This document shows, one piece after another, positions 17,457 to 26,952 of a stretch of DNA of 64,000 nucleotides. Within the stretch, counting starts at the first letter, position 1, and every line of letters starts with the position of its first letter. The DNA lies in the NCBI RefSeq assembly GCF_013204845.1, contig NZ_JABMKY010000030.1:1-64000 (forward strand), in the 5' to 3' direction. The translations under genes and the position numbers were made by a program. Below the pieces are notes generated by a model. It made no database searches, was not told the DNA's origin, and was given only the letters and a program-made list of their open reading frames with translations. This DNA is from Paenibacillus qinlingensis (GTDB taxonomy: Bacteria > Bacillota > Bacilli > Paenibacillales > NBRC-103111).

Positions 17457-18476
17457 TTATTTTTCTAATATAAGGCCAAGCATCCTACTTAAATTTTCCC
17501 CCATAAGTTCATGCCCATAATCTGAGGGATGAATGAGATCACAAGTGAGTCCCGCGAAGTCGGTCAAAATTTCATTGCCTTCCAGCAGATAAAGTTTGGG
17601 GTACTTGCTACTAGCGACAATCTCACGAAGAATGGCGTTGAATGCTGCCTGATTCTGGCCAACTGTAGTTCCTTTGGTGTCATATGTAGACGCGTTTAGG
17701 AATACAGTTATGACCACAACAGGCTTATTCGGATGCTTCGAACACATGGCTTGAATCAAATATTCCGCACGTTCCCGAAATTGCTCTGGCGAATAAGAGT
17801 TCCTCATATTCACACCAATCTCCAGCGTAGCAATATCCCAGTCGGTTCGCGAAGCTAAGTAGTCGGCTACCTGCTGCTCGCACATGCAGGCACCACTTAG
17901 CCCCATGTTCAAAACATCAATGCCTAATCGTTGTGCAGCCTTATGCACATAAGCATTGTAATTATGCACGGCGGAACTTCCGTGAGTTATCGAAGAACCA
18001 TAAGCGAGCCAGCGAACAGCGGGCACCTCACCTGGCAACGGCGGACGAACGGAATCGTTGAATACCTCAATTCCGTGAAACCTCACTGCATAGCGTCCCG
18101 TGATGACGCGCCATACTTGTGGTGCAAAGCGCTTCTTTGTGATGGCATCAAGATTTACTTTGCTAGTGTCTAGCCGCTGTACGAGATGCAAGGTGTGTTG
18201 TACACCGCTTCTCAGCGTATATTGAGAATGGTAAAAGTCACCCTGATAGACGATAACCTCTCCATCACCTTCAACAGCTGTTAAAGATATCCGAACATTC
18301 TGGGAATCCGTAACAAACCTCATTTCACATCCACTGGCCTGTTGTGAAACGAAGCCTCCACGTTCGCTCATCGCTTCACGAACTGCCTTCGGATAACGTT
18401 GTAGTGTCAAGCCATGTATAAGCTTGTTTTCCTCCGCCTCTGCAACATTATGAAGTTCAATAGATTCAAACTGCAT
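17457..18476 (-). CDS. SGNH/GDSL-type esterase with N-terminal jelly-roll domain
   Basis: 339 residues. Block I reads WLAYGSSITHGSSA, with GSS in place of the usual GDS, so the nucleophile is probably the second Ser. Block II Gly lies in GLSGACMC, block III is GVNMRN (GxN), and block V, with the catalytic Asp and His, is DLIHPSDYGH. The first 130 residues look like the beta-sandwich seen ahead of many carbohydrate esterases. No signal peptide, so it is likely a cytosolic deacetylase of imported sugars. ATG after AGGAGGAGG; it follows the fucosidase gene by 13 bases in one operon. Confidence 0.8.
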   Translation of the reverse strand: MQFESIELHNVAEAEENKLIHGLTLQRYPKAVREAMSERGGFVSQQASGCEMRFVTDSQNVRISLTAVEGDGEVIVYQGDFYHSQYTLRSGVQHTLHLVQRLDTSKVNLDAITKKRFAPQVWRVITGRYAVRFHGIEVFNDSVRPPLPGEVPAVRWLAYGSSITHGSSAVHNYNAYVHKAAQRLGIDVLNMGLSGACMCEQQVADYLASRTDWDIATLEIGVNMRNSYSPEQFRERAEYLIQAMCSKHPNKPVVVITVFLNASTYDTKGTTVGQNQAAFNAILREIVASSKYPKLYLLEGNEILTDFAGLTCDLIHPSDYGHELMGENLSRMLGLILEK

Positions 18477-18489
18477 CGTGATCCTCCTC

Positions 18490-19761
18490 CTATTCAGCTA
18501 CATCGTCATCGAACTCCAGCTTTACCACAAGCACCTCATCCGTGATCTCATTAACTGGCAGATTGCGAATCCTTAGGTAAGGCCTCTCCCGCCAATACCA
18601 AGGCAGTTGCTCTACGGCTGTCTCCAACTCCCGTCCATCATTTAGCAAGACAGCACGCTTGGGTAGCATATTCAGTGGCTTCAAGATGATGGTTGAGCTT
18701 TGCAATTCACGATAGGCGTGAGCATAGATGGTGTTACCTCTGCGAGTCAGCAGCACCTCTTCACGGAGAACACGGTTAGCTACTTCATTCCCGTCGATGA
18801 ACTCGTCTTTCCCGCCTAAGTAAGAAGCAGGAGTTACATCAACTAACGCTTCCTTCACCTTCTTATACCAACGACCAATACGTCTCAGTGTATCCACATT
18901 ATCCTGCACGATCTCACCATTCGCGGTAGGACCCACATTCAGCAAATAATTTCCGCCCATAGCCATGATTTTATCCATACTCTGCATAAGGAACTTGGAT
19001 GAATAGTAATCTTCATCCTTGCGGTACCCCCAGCTTTCTCGTCCTAAAGATTGACAAGCTTCTGTCGGCGTCCGGAAATATCCGCCATCAGGCACATGCC
19101 TCTCGGGTGTGCTGTAATCACCTTTATCTGGTCCACGGTTATTGATAAGAATGTCCGGCTGTAACGACCGTACCAACTCATTGATCGCTGGATTGTGGTA
19201 CTCAGCTACATTAACATCCCAGAAAAACTGATATATCGGACCATACTGTGTGAGAAGTTCCTGCACCTGTTTCTTCACATACTCGTAATAAAGTTCAATA
19301 TCCGGTTCATCTCCAGCACGAGGCCCGAACATTTCATGGTGTCGACCAAGATTAGGATAATTCGGGTGATGCCAATCTGGACAAGAGTAATAAAGGCTTA
19401 GCGGGAAGTTCCGCTTCTGGCATGCCTCCGCTAGCATCGCTAACACATCTTTACCGTAGGGTGTATTCGTCACCTTATATTCCGAATGCTCAGTGTCCCA
19501 CATGCAGAAACCGTCATGATGCTTCGTTGTAAAACATAAATACTGCATGCCAGCCTCTTCAGCTAGATCAATCCACGCGTTCGGGTCAAAATCCTGCGGA
19601 TTGAATTCATGAATGAATTGTTCATATTTGCGTCTGGTAATGTTGCCTCTCCATGGAAGTTGTTCGTGCCATGCAGGGATAGCATACAAGCCCCAATGGA
19701 CAAACATACCGAATCTTAGATCGAAAAAACGGTCTCGCGCATCATGAAATCTTGGTAACAT
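18490..19761 (-). CDS. GH29 family alpha-L-fucosidase
   Basis: 423 residues from the ATG at 19761, preceded by GGGGGTT. The frame stays open 39 codons further upstream, but that part is non-domain sequence in the divergent promoter region. GH29 signatures are RFGMFVHWGLYAIPAWHEQ, FTTKHHDGFCMWDT and the nucleophile Asp in YQFFWDVNV, followed by the C-terminal beta-sandwich. It hydrolyses terminal alpha-L-fucose. No signal peptide, so it acts inside the cell on imported glycans. It is the first gene of an operon with the SGNH esterase and is divergent from an AraC gene. Confidence 0.9.
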   Translation of the reverse strand: MLPRFHDARDRFFDLRFGMFVHWGLYAIPAWHEQLPWRGNITRRKYEQFIHEFNPQDFDPNAWIDLAEEAGMQYLCFTTKHHDGFCMWDTEHSEYKVTNTPYGKDVLAMLAEACQKRNFPLSLYYSCPDWHHPNYPNLGRHHEMFGPRAGDEPDIELYYEYVKKQVQELLTQYGPIYQFFWDVNVAEYHNPAINELVRSLQPDILINNRGPDKGDYSTPERHVPDGGYFRTPTEACQSLGRESWGYRKDEDYYSSKFLMQSMDKIMAMGGNYLLNVGPTANGEIVQDNVDTLRRIGRWYKKVKEALVDVTPASYLGGKDEFIDGNEVANRVLREEVLLTRRGNTIYAHAYRELQSSTIILKPLNMLPKRAVLLNDGRELETAVEQLPWYWRERPYLRIRNLPVNEITDEVLVVKLEFDDDVAE

Positions 19762-19885
19762 ATTGAACCCCCTGTTAGTTGTTATAACTGCTGACTTCGC
19801 TTCTATCATACCTTTTCTATATACAGCAATCTTCCAATTTGCTAACCTATATGTAGTGAATTCTAACTTCATTTTCAAGAAATGA

Positions 19886-20731
19886 GTGCTGAACTTGTCA
19901 GAACTTCCAACCTATCATTCACTTCGTAATGTGTTGACCAACATCCAGGTGGACGTCATCATCGCTAACCTGCAAACTGTCGGCCCTGACTGGCAGCGCC
20001 GTAATTTTGTTCACAGCTTTAACCGCTTATATTATATTCGGAGTGGTGAAGGACGCATTGAAGTAGATGGCGCTGTTTATCATCCTAAGCCAGGTCAACT
20101 TGTACTAATGCCTTGTCATACTATACAGTCCTATTCCACAGTTAACGACAATACCTTTAATAAGTATTGGTGCCACTTTACAGCTCGTGTTGGAAATCGT
20201 GATCTATTTGAGATGTATCGGTTCCCGGTTTGTATTGACGTCCCTTCCTCATCTGAGGTCGAAGTTTGGTTCGAGCGAATAGTAAGTGGCATAAGCAGTT
20301 CGGGACTAGGTACGATTCTAGATATAAAAGCCTCTTTACTACATCTTTTGGGAATTGTTGTCGACCAACACTTTGAGGAGACAGCCTCCCCTTCAGCCTC
20401 TACCCAGAAAATGGGACGTGTTCTTCAATACATTGAAGAGCACCTGCAAGATAGGATCACTGTTGAACAGCTTGCCGACTTGGTTCATTACCATCCCAAT
20501 TACTTTATTCGCAGCTTTCATTCCGTGCTTGGCTGCTCACCCATTCAATACATTAATCGCTTGCGAATGGAGAAGGCACGTACCATGCTGGCGTCTGATC
20601 AATCCATCGGCAGCATTGCCCAAGCCGTCGGCATTGAACAACATAATTTTTCAACCATGTTCAAGAACGCTACCGGCTTTTCGCCTAGGGAGTTTCGTCG
20701 AATGCTCGTGCACGACCACACTATGAATTAA
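19886..20731 (+). CDS. AraC family regulator
   Basis: 281 residues. The N-terminal cupin has YYIRSGEGRIEVDG and YHPKPGQLVLMPCH. The C-terminal AraC domain has QLADLVHYHPNYFIRSFHSV and SIAQAVGIEQHNFSTMFKN. The likely start is GTG with only a weak ribosome site (AAGAA). It is divergent from the fucosidase-esterase operon, which it presumably controls in response to a fucosylated or related sugar; this is inferred from position only. Confidence 0.85.
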   Translation: MLNLSELPTYHSLRNVLTNIQVDVIIANLQTVGPDWQRRNFVHSFNRLYYIRSGEGRIEVDGAVYHPKPGQLVLMPCHTIQSYSTVNDNTFNKYWCHFTARVGNRDLFEMYRFPVCIDVPSSSEVEVWFERIVSGISSSGLGTILDIKASLLHLLGIVVDQHFEETASPSASTQKMGRVLQYIEEHLQDRITVEQLADLVHYHPNYFIRSFHSVLGCSPIQYINRLRMEKARTMLASDQSIGSIAQAVGIEQHNFSTMFKNATGFSPREFRRMLVHDHTMN

Positions 20732-20740
20732 AGAGAAACC

Positions 20741-20776
20741 AAAAAGGAATAACGTAAACCGTTATCCCTTTTTTAT
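20741..20776. terminator. bidirectional terminator between AraC and regulator genes
   Basis: AAAAAGGAATAACG pairs with CGTTATCCCTTTTTT (one mismatch) between two convergent genes, with T-runs available in both directions. Confidence 0.75.
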
Positions 20777-20816
20777 TTTGCTTTGGGCTAGCTCATGCAT
20801 TTTCCCCATATTCCAG

Positions 20817-22454
20817 CTAGCGGATGCCGCCAACATTTTTATGTTTATATTCAGAGGGGGAAATCCCTATATGTTTTTTAAATAGTTTGCAAAAATAACG
20901 GTAGTCCGAAACGCCAACCTCTGCTGCAACCTCATATACCTTCATGCCACTTTGTCGCAGCAACTGCTGGGCTTTCTGCATCCTAGTGCGGTGCAGGTAG
21001 TCATTAAAATATTCACCCGTCACTTGTTTGAACAATTGTCCCAAATAAATGGTGTTGAGGCCAACCCGCTCGGATAAATCAGGCAGTCTGATCTCCTTCA
21101 TATAATTTTCATGAATGTACTGGCAAACTTGCTGGACCTCCCAACGCGTCACATTCATTTCGGGATGAAGCTCTGGATCCGTCAACAAATCAAACACGCG
21201 GTTCCACCAACGGACAAAGTCGTCCCAGCGCTCGATAAACAGCAGCATTTGGTGAAAATGAGTGAGGCTCGAATCCTGTTCCAGCCACGGGCATTTCAGC
21301 ATGATTTCCCCAGATAATCGAATAAGCTGGGCAGGTGAATACGGCGATGTCCCCAGCGGAAGCGTAGTCAACTGTTGGACAACCTCCTGTAACATAACCG
21401 CACCACCACCATAAAAAGCCTTTGTCGCCTTCGACAGTAACTCCACCTGCTCCATCACACTGATTTCCTTGAAATTCACATCAGGTAGCGGGGAATGCAC
21501 TGAGGTATAATCTTGCCTTTCATAAAAGTAACGGCTTAGCTTCTCTAGACCCTCCGAAATTTGTGCACTCATTTCATCAGTCTCACCCACCAAGCTGCCG
21601 CTATTCCGTATATATAGCTTAATGTTGCCTTCCCTCGCCAACAGTACCTGTGCTGTTTGGTAGAGGGCAGCTTCAAAGTTGTTGGAGCTTGCATCCGCAT
21701 CGCTGGTTATAACACAAAGCAACTTCGTCTTCCCGAGTGGAAATGCAATTATTTGCTGGTCAGCTGTAGCTAGAGCTTCGATCCTCACAGCCAGCTCTTG
21801 CTGTTTATGGGTGGTCTCGTCAAAAGTTGATTGATTCCAAAGCTCCTCGAATACATCCATACCTACCCATAGCACAGCCACATGGCGCTTTAGCTCCGTG
21901 GATAGTTCTTTACTGATCTCACTCCAAATATCTTTTCTCTGATGCGCATTGCTCTCCCACCAATGATCAAATAGCGATTCACGTCTCTTCCATGAATGAT
22001 ATACGGACTTTTGTTCCGACTCCTCCGCCCTATCCATGGTCACCGTCTTGCTTGCCTTTTCCTTCAATATGAACTTTAAATCTTCCACAGCTGCCTGACA
22101 GGCCGCAATAATTTGTTCTTTCGATAAGGCGATTTTCAGCAAATAGTTCTTGGCTCCTAGAAGAAGTGCTTGGCGTGCGTAGTGAAATTCGGAATGAGCC
22201 GTCAAAAAAATAATCGATATCTCCGGCCAACGTTTTCGTACTAGCTCCGCAAGCTCCAATCCGTCCATTATAGGCATGGTGATATCGACCAGTAACAGAT
22301 GCGGAAGCTCCTTCTCCATCATCGTTAACGCTTCTTGTCCATGCCCGGCTGCTCCGATGCATACAAAGCCGTGTTCCTCCCAAGGAATATGCTGGGTAAA
22401 GCGTTCACGAACTGGCAGTTCGTCATCTACAATGAGTACTTTAATTAGCATCAC
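20817..22454 (-). CDS. response regulator, receiver plus AraC-type DNA-binding domain (YesN type)
   Basis: 545 residues. The receiver shows VDDELPVRERF, phospho-acceptor Asp57 in LLLVDITMPIMDG, and the Lys in KNYLLKIALS. A long middle region of about 300 residues is followed by the AraC domain, with LSERVGLNTIYLGQLFKQV and EVAAEVGVSDYRYFCKLFK. Its GTG/ATG start overlaps the end of the kinase gene by 14 bases, so translation is coupled. It is the output partner for the PL6-associated uptake system upstream. Confidence 0.9.
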   Translation of the reverse strand: MMLIKVLIVDDELPVRERFTQHIPWEEHGFVCIGAAGHGQEALTMMEKELPHLLLVDITMPIMDGLELAELVRKRWPEISIIFLTAHSEFHYARQALLLGAKNYLLKIALSKEQIIAACQAAVEDLKFILKEKASKTVTMDRAEESEQKSVYHSWKRRESLFDHWWESNAHQRKDIWSEISKELSTELKRHVAVLWVGMDVFEELWNQSTFDETTHKQQELAVRIEALATADQQIIAFPLGKTKLLCVITSDADASSNNFEAALYQTAQVLLAREGNIKLYIRNSGSLVGETDEMSAQISEGLEKLSRYFYERQDYTSVHSPLPDVNFKEISVMEQVELLSKATKAFYGGGAVMLQEVVQQLTTLPLGTSPYSPAQLIRLSGEIMLKCPWLEQDSSLTHFHQMLLFIERWDDFVRWWNRVFDLLTDPELHPEMNVTRWEVQQVCQYIHENYMKEIRLPDLSERVGLNTIYLGQLFKQVTGEYFNDYLHRTRMQKAQQLLRQSGMKVYEVAAEVGVSDYRYFCKLFKKHIGISPSEYKHKNVGGIR

Positions 22455-24270
22455 GTCTCTGCCCCATTTCTATTTGCCTGCTGTTCCGCTCTGCAGATTT
22501 GAAGGGCAGACGCACCATCACCCTCGTCCCTTCACCCAGGCTGCTTTCAATATCCAGGCCAAACTGCTTGCCAAAATGCAGCTGAATCCGTTCATGAATG
22601 TTGCGTATGCCTAAATTATTTAAACCCTTTCGTTCCTTGTCCGGACGATCCACCAGTGAGGAATCCTTTAAGAATTCATTGGAAACTTCCTTAACAATCA
22701 ATCTCCGAATCATTTCCTCATCAATGCCAGGGCCCGTATCCGACACCTCAAAGCAAATGATTCCAGGCTGCTCCTCGTAAGCCATTATAATAATATGATT
22801 GCGTTCACCGGGCTTGTTCAAGCCATAGAATATCGAATTTTCAATTAAAGTAAGCAGCGTAAGCTTCGGAATATACGCCTGCTCGAATGGCTCTGGAATG
22901 ATGATGTCCATATCAAAAATATCTCCGAAGCGCAGCTTCATCAGGTCCACGTATTTCCATACACATTCCACTTCAAATTTCAAAAGTACAACCTCATCGA
23001 TCTTATCAATAGAGAACCGCAAAATGCCGACCAATGATTGGATAACAGATCCGATTTCCTTGACTCTTTCGGTTTCAACCAAGCAATAAATCGTATTCAG
23101 TGCATTATATAAAAAGTGAGGATTAATCTGCGATTGCAACACTTTTAACTCATGGTACCTTTTTTGATCCTCCATAAGCTGTAGATCTTTAAATAAGGTA
23201 CCAATTCGATCCATCAACTTGTTGTAGCCGCTAACTACATAACTGAATTCATCCATCCGTTTCATATCGATGCGGTGCTCCAAATTCCCTAAGGCTCCAT
23301 AGTTCATTTGCCTGGAGATCTCTTTGATCGGGGCGCGGAAGTAGCGGCCAAGCCAATAGGAAATTGCCAAGGAAACTAAAATCCAGAGCGACAGCATCAA
23401 CACGTATTGCTTCTTAACTACCTGTAGGATCTCATAAACTTCCATCTCATTAATCGCAGCAAATACAACCCAATCCCAGCGGTTACGGTTGCTTTTTAGT
23501 ATCTTATAACGTCCGTCAGGCAGGTCTACATGGTCGAATTCCAAATCATTGCTTTTGACCTTATCCTTGAGCATATGAACCATTGGATGGTCTCCGTTTG
23601 TTTTCTCCTCAAAGGTCATCGGAGTATTCGTGGAGATCAGTTCTCCGGTTCGTGACAGCAGATACAAATCCATTCTTTTCTTGAGCGTGGGAACGGTTAA
23701 AGAGCTGGCCAAATTGTCTACGTTCAAGTCAATGGCGATCACTCCCTTAACCGTCGAGGACTCAATTGTTTTAGCAGCAGTAATCGTCTTTTTGGAAAAG
23801 GACGAAATATAAGGCTGGCTCCACCAGAAGCCCCATAACCTCGCTTGATTATATACCTCTACCATTTGCTCCTTGTTCACGAAATATTTCATTGACTGTG
23901 GGGCACTAATCGAATATTCGCCATCAACAATTAAATAAATACTTTTGATCGTATCCGGATGCAGTTTGACCATATTTTCCATCAGCACTTGGTAATCGGT
24001 TAGCGCGAGCGAATCGTAAATTTCTTTGTCTGTCAGAAATAATAAATTTTCCTGGATCGCCGTCATATGTATTTGCAGATACCCCTCGACCTGACCCATC
24101 AATAGCTGTAATGACTCTTCCTGATTTTGCTTAATAATAGCCGAATTATTGTAAAATGCGATGCCTCCTACCAATAAAAGCCCCAGCAGAAAAGAAAAGA
24201 AAGTTATCAAAAAGAGCTTCGTTCCGATGCTCGTAAATAAAAAATGAAGCCGATTTGCTCTTGTTGGCAT
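22441..24270 (-). CDS. sensor histidine kinase (YesM type)
   Basis: 609 residues. It has a membrane segment at about 15-40, an extracellular dCache-like sensor, a second membrane segment near 295-315, then a HAMP linker. The His_kinase box is LQSQINPHFLYNALNTIY with His in NPHF. ATP-binding motifs are LLTLIENSIFYGL, DTGPGID and LGIRNIHERIQLHFG. ATG seven bases after AGGAGGT. It probably senses the oligosaccharide handled by the neighbouring lipoprotein and permeases and phosphorylates the overlapping response regulator. Confidence 0.9.
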   Translation of the reverse strand: MPTRANRLHFLFTSIGTKLFLITFFSFLLGLLLVGGIAFYNNSAIIKQNQEESLQLLMGQVEGYLQIHMTAIQENLLFLTDKEIYDSLALTDYQVLMENMVKLHPDTIKSIYLIVDGEYSISAPQSMKYFVNKEQMVEVYNQARLWGFWWSQPYISSFSKKTITAAKTIESSTVKGVIAIDLNVDNLASSLTVPTLKKRMDLYLLSRTGELISTNTPMTFEEKTNGDHPMVHMLKDKVKSNDLEFDHVDLPDGRYKILKSNRNRWDWVVFAAINEMEVYEILQVVKKQYVLMLSLWILVSLAISYWLGRYFRAPIKEISRQMNYGALGNLEHRIDMKRMDEFSYVVSGYNKLMDRIGTLFKDLQLMEDQKRYHELKVLQSQINPHFLYNALNTIYCLVETERVKEIGSVIQSLVGILRFSIDKIDEVVLLKFEVECVWKYVDLMKLRFGDIFDMDIIIPEPFEQAYIPKLTLLTLIENSIFYGLNKPGERNHIIIMAYEEQPGIICFEVSDTGPGIDEEMIRRLIVKEVSNEFLKDSSLVDRPDKERKGLNNLGIRNIHERIQLHFGKQFGLDIESSLGEGTRVMVRLPFKSAERNSRQIEMGQRRDAN

Positions 24271-24385
24271 CCTTTTACCTCCTGTAGCCTGCCATCCGTA
24301 GACAAGTCTGAAAACCCTTACATTGTATCATAGAAATTGGATAAGACCTATGCATTTCTAATTGGTTTGTGGGTTCCTCCTATTC

Positions 24386-24415
24386 GAAAAAGGAGAGGCA
24401 TGAATAGCCCTCTCC
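24386..24415 (-). terminator. terminator after the lipoprotein gene
   Basis: On the minus strand GGAGAGGGC pairs with GCCTCTCC and runs into CTTTTTCG. It separates the transport operon from the two-component genes. Confidence 0.7.
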
Positions 24416-24434
24416 CCATATTGTTATGGCAAAC

Positions 24435-26024
24435 TTATTCTAAAACGCCTGCCTCACGCATTTGCTTCTCGTAGTTAGCGAAAATTTCTTTGCCACGATA
24501 TTTGTTCATCAGCTCATCGCTCAATTGCGGCCATTTCTCGATCGGGATTTCACCAAACACAATCTTGGTGTGAAACACATTCTGTTGCTTACGGAAATCC
24601 GCAATATTGATGCCGTCTGGAGGTGTCACTTGAATACCATTGGAATACGGAGCCCTCTTATAAGTGGCCAGCTGCTTGTAAAGTTCCCGGTCACGATCAG
24701 TCAAATTGGGATTAACAATGTCAAGCCCGATTTGTCTGGCTTCGCTATCTGTAGGGGAAAATGCTCCGTAAATTTTTAAGAAATCGCCTTGCTCCTTCGC
24801 TATTTTATCAAGCTCCACCATATTAGGTAAGATTTTGTTGCCATCGCGCTTATAATGCACATCCTGCTTGCCATAATGCGTAAGCAGATACCCTTCTTCA
24901 CTGCACAAATAATCAACTAGCTGAAGAATACGCAGTACTTTGTCCGGATCCTTGTCAGCAACCGCCTTCGGAATCGCCCATCCTGTGTTGCCAGTCGCTT
25001 CTACCCATGTCGCTTGGTCGGGGTATGGATTAAAAGCCACGATATCAAATTTGGGATTAATTTTTTTACCTTTGTTTAAGAAGCTGTTCGGATTTCCCTC
25101 CAGAAAATTGTTAATGCCCCGCGAGTTGACGATCCCTACCTTGCCTTGCGCAAATTTCTCAAAAACAGCTTCGCCTTTGTTCAAGAACCAATCCGGATCG
25201 ACGATTTTCTCATCGATAACAGCCTTAATCTCGGCTAATACTTTTCCTGTTTCAGGTGAAACCAGATTATCCTTAACATGCTTGCCATCATTCGTAAACG
25301 TACCCATCATTCCGTATTTGGCCCACATCGGCCATTCCTGCCCGACCTGTTCACCATTACCAGTAGCAGTGAATCCGTACGTATCCTGCTTGCCGTTACC
25401 ATCCGGATCCTTAAACGTAAAGGCCCGCATGACATTCAACAGCTCATCGTTGTTGCTAGGAACCTTCAATCCAAGCTTATCTAGCCAATCCTTACGGATA
25501 TACCAAGTTGAATATTCGGTCTTCGCATACGGCCTCATTGCCCAAAAGCCCATTGGGTTGTTCTTGTCCCGCTCCGCCTTCAGTAAAGGGGCATCTGCCC
25601 ATTTCAAATAATTCGGCAAATATTTCTCATTTAAATAATCCGATAAGCGAGTCAAAGACCCGTTGTTAGCATAAGTCTGTATTTCCCGACCACCGATGGT
25701 AAATAGATCCGGTACGTCACCTGAAGCGAACCGCACATTCAGTTTGTTCGTATAGTCAGGGCCAGCGGGCATAAATGTGATTTTCAAATCAATGTTCAGC
25801 TTCTCATCAATCGCCTTTTTGACAAAATCCTGATCGACCGGGGGAAGGGTTACCGAGCCGGCATTCTGCTGAAACACCTCAATCGTATATTTTTTGGAGG
25901 CTTTTGCTGTTGCTCCGGCCCCAGTTCCAGTGGGTTCTGTTGTTCCCTCCTTCGTCGAGCAGCCTGCAATCACAACTAGCGGCATCAGTAATGAAACCAT
26001 ACCTGTTTTCCACTTACGATTCAT
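24435..26024 (-). CDS. extracellular solute-binding lipoprotein (LplA type)
   Basis: 529 residues from the ATG at 26024, seven bases after GGGGG; ten extra codons upstream lack a site. The signal peptide MNRKWKTGMVSLLMPLVV ends in the lipobox VIAGC. The mature part has a two-lobed sugar-binding fold with STWYIRKDWLDKLGLKVP and the Ca-loop-like DPDGNGKQDTYGF. It binds oligosaccharide released by the PL6 enzyme and passes it to the two permeases encoded just upstream. Third gene of the transporter set. Confidence 0.9.
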   Translation of the reverse strand: MNRKWKTGMVSLLMPLVVIAGCSTKEGTTEPTGTGAGATAKASKKYTIEVFQQNAGSVTLPPVDQDFVKKAIDEKLNIDLKITFMPAGPDYTNKLNVRFASGDVPDLFTIGGREIQTYANNGSLTRLSDYLNEKYLPNYLKWADAPLLKAERDKNNPMGFWAMRPYAKTEYSTWYIRKDWLDKLGLKVPSNNDELLNVMRAFTFKDPDGNGKQDTYGFTATGNGEQVGQEWPMWAKYGMMGTFTNDGKHVKDNLVSPETGKVLAEIKAVIDEKIVDPDWFLNKGEAVFEKFAQGKVGIVNSRGINNFLEGNPNSFLNKGKKINPKFDIVAFNPYPDQATWVEATGNTGWAIPKAVADKDPDKVLRILQLVDYLCSEEGYLLTHYGKQDVHYKRDGNKILPNMVELDKIAKEQGDFLKIYGAFSPTDSEARQIGLDIVNPNLTDRDRELYKQLATYKRAPYSNGIQVTPPDGINIADFRKQQNVFHTKIVFGEIPIEKWPQLSDELMNKYRGKEIFANYEKQMREAGVLE

Positions 26025-26050
26025 CTTATAACCCCCATCATTATATGTTG

Positions 26051-26941
26051 TCACCCTTTAATCGCACCCAGCATCATACCTTTTGTAAAATGCTTTTGAA
26101 TAAAGGGGTAGATCACCAGCATAGGCAATGTCGAGACGACCACCAAAGCCATTCTTAGCGTCTCCGGTGGCAATTCCACCCGTGCCTCCGGATTTAAGGC
26201 AAGCAATTCCTGACTGATTTGCGGCTGCTGTAACATATTGCGCAGCACCACCTGAAGCGGATAGTTCTTCGGATCACTCATGTACATGATGCCATTAAAA
26301 AATTCATTCCAGTGCGTTACACCATAAAATAACATTAAGGTCGCCAGGATCGGCTTGCACAGTGGCAGCACGATGTGATAGAGCGCTTGCATATCGTTAC
26401 AGCCATCAATTTTGGCTGCATCCTGAATTTCTTCAGATAAACTTTCGAAGAAAGACTTCATGATCAACAGGTTGAAGGTAGAAACGACCGATGGGATGAT
26501 TAAGGCCCAAATGCTGTTGAGCAAGCCCGTTTGCTTGACAACCAGGTAAGTAGGAATCATGCCACCGGTGAATATTAGGGTAAATACAATCATCATTAGC
26601 ACGATATTTCTTCCCGGCAGCCACTTCTTTGACAAGGGATACGCAAGCAGTGTGGTCACCAGCAAATTGCAGGCCGTACCGACTATGGTGATGATAGCCG
26701 TTATTTGTAAAGCTCGCGGAACCAGTGCACTTTGAAATATGGCCTTGTAAGCAACCAGCGTAAACGTTGTAGGCATTAGCACGAAACCACCATTTTTTAA
26801 CACTTCAATAATCGGGGTCACGGACATAATGATGACATAATAAAAGGGAAACAGCGTTACCAGACTAGCTAAAGTAAGGACAGTATACAGCAGGATGTCC
26901 AGAGCACGATCCGTTTTTGTTTTAATGACAACTAATGACAT
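26051..26941 (-). CDS. carbohydrate ABC transporter permease (LplC type)
   Basis: 296 residues with six membrane segments. The EAA loop reads EIQDAAKIDGCNDMQALYHI, and the C-terminus HFTKGMMLGAIKG is class-typical. It forms the import channel with the product of the gene 11 bases upstream. ATG with AGGAGGAGT upstream. No ATPase gene is linked, so it likely shares a general sugar ATPase. Confidence 0.9.
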   Translation of the reverse strand: MSLVVIKTKTDRALDILLYTVLTLASLVTLFPFYYVIIMSVTPIIEVLKNGGFVLMPTTFTLVAYKAIFQSALVPRALQITAIITIVGTACNLLVTTLLAYPLSKKWLPGRNIVLMMIVFTLIFTGGMIPTYLVVKQTGLLNSIWALIIPSVVSTFNLLIMKSFFESLSEEIQDAAKIDGCNDMQALYHIVLPLCKPILATLMLFYGVTHWNEFFNGIMYMSDPKNYPLQVVLRNMLQQPQISQELLALNPEARVELPPETLRMALVVVSTLPMLVIYPFIQKHFTKGMMLGAIKG

Positions 26942-26952
26942 ACGTACTCCTC

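Noticed and set aside
19762..19878. 39-residue N-terminal extension of the GH29 fucosidase
   Set aside because: Not domain sequence, no ribosome site, and it would occupy the divergent promoter region; the ATG at 19761 has GGGGGTT upstream.
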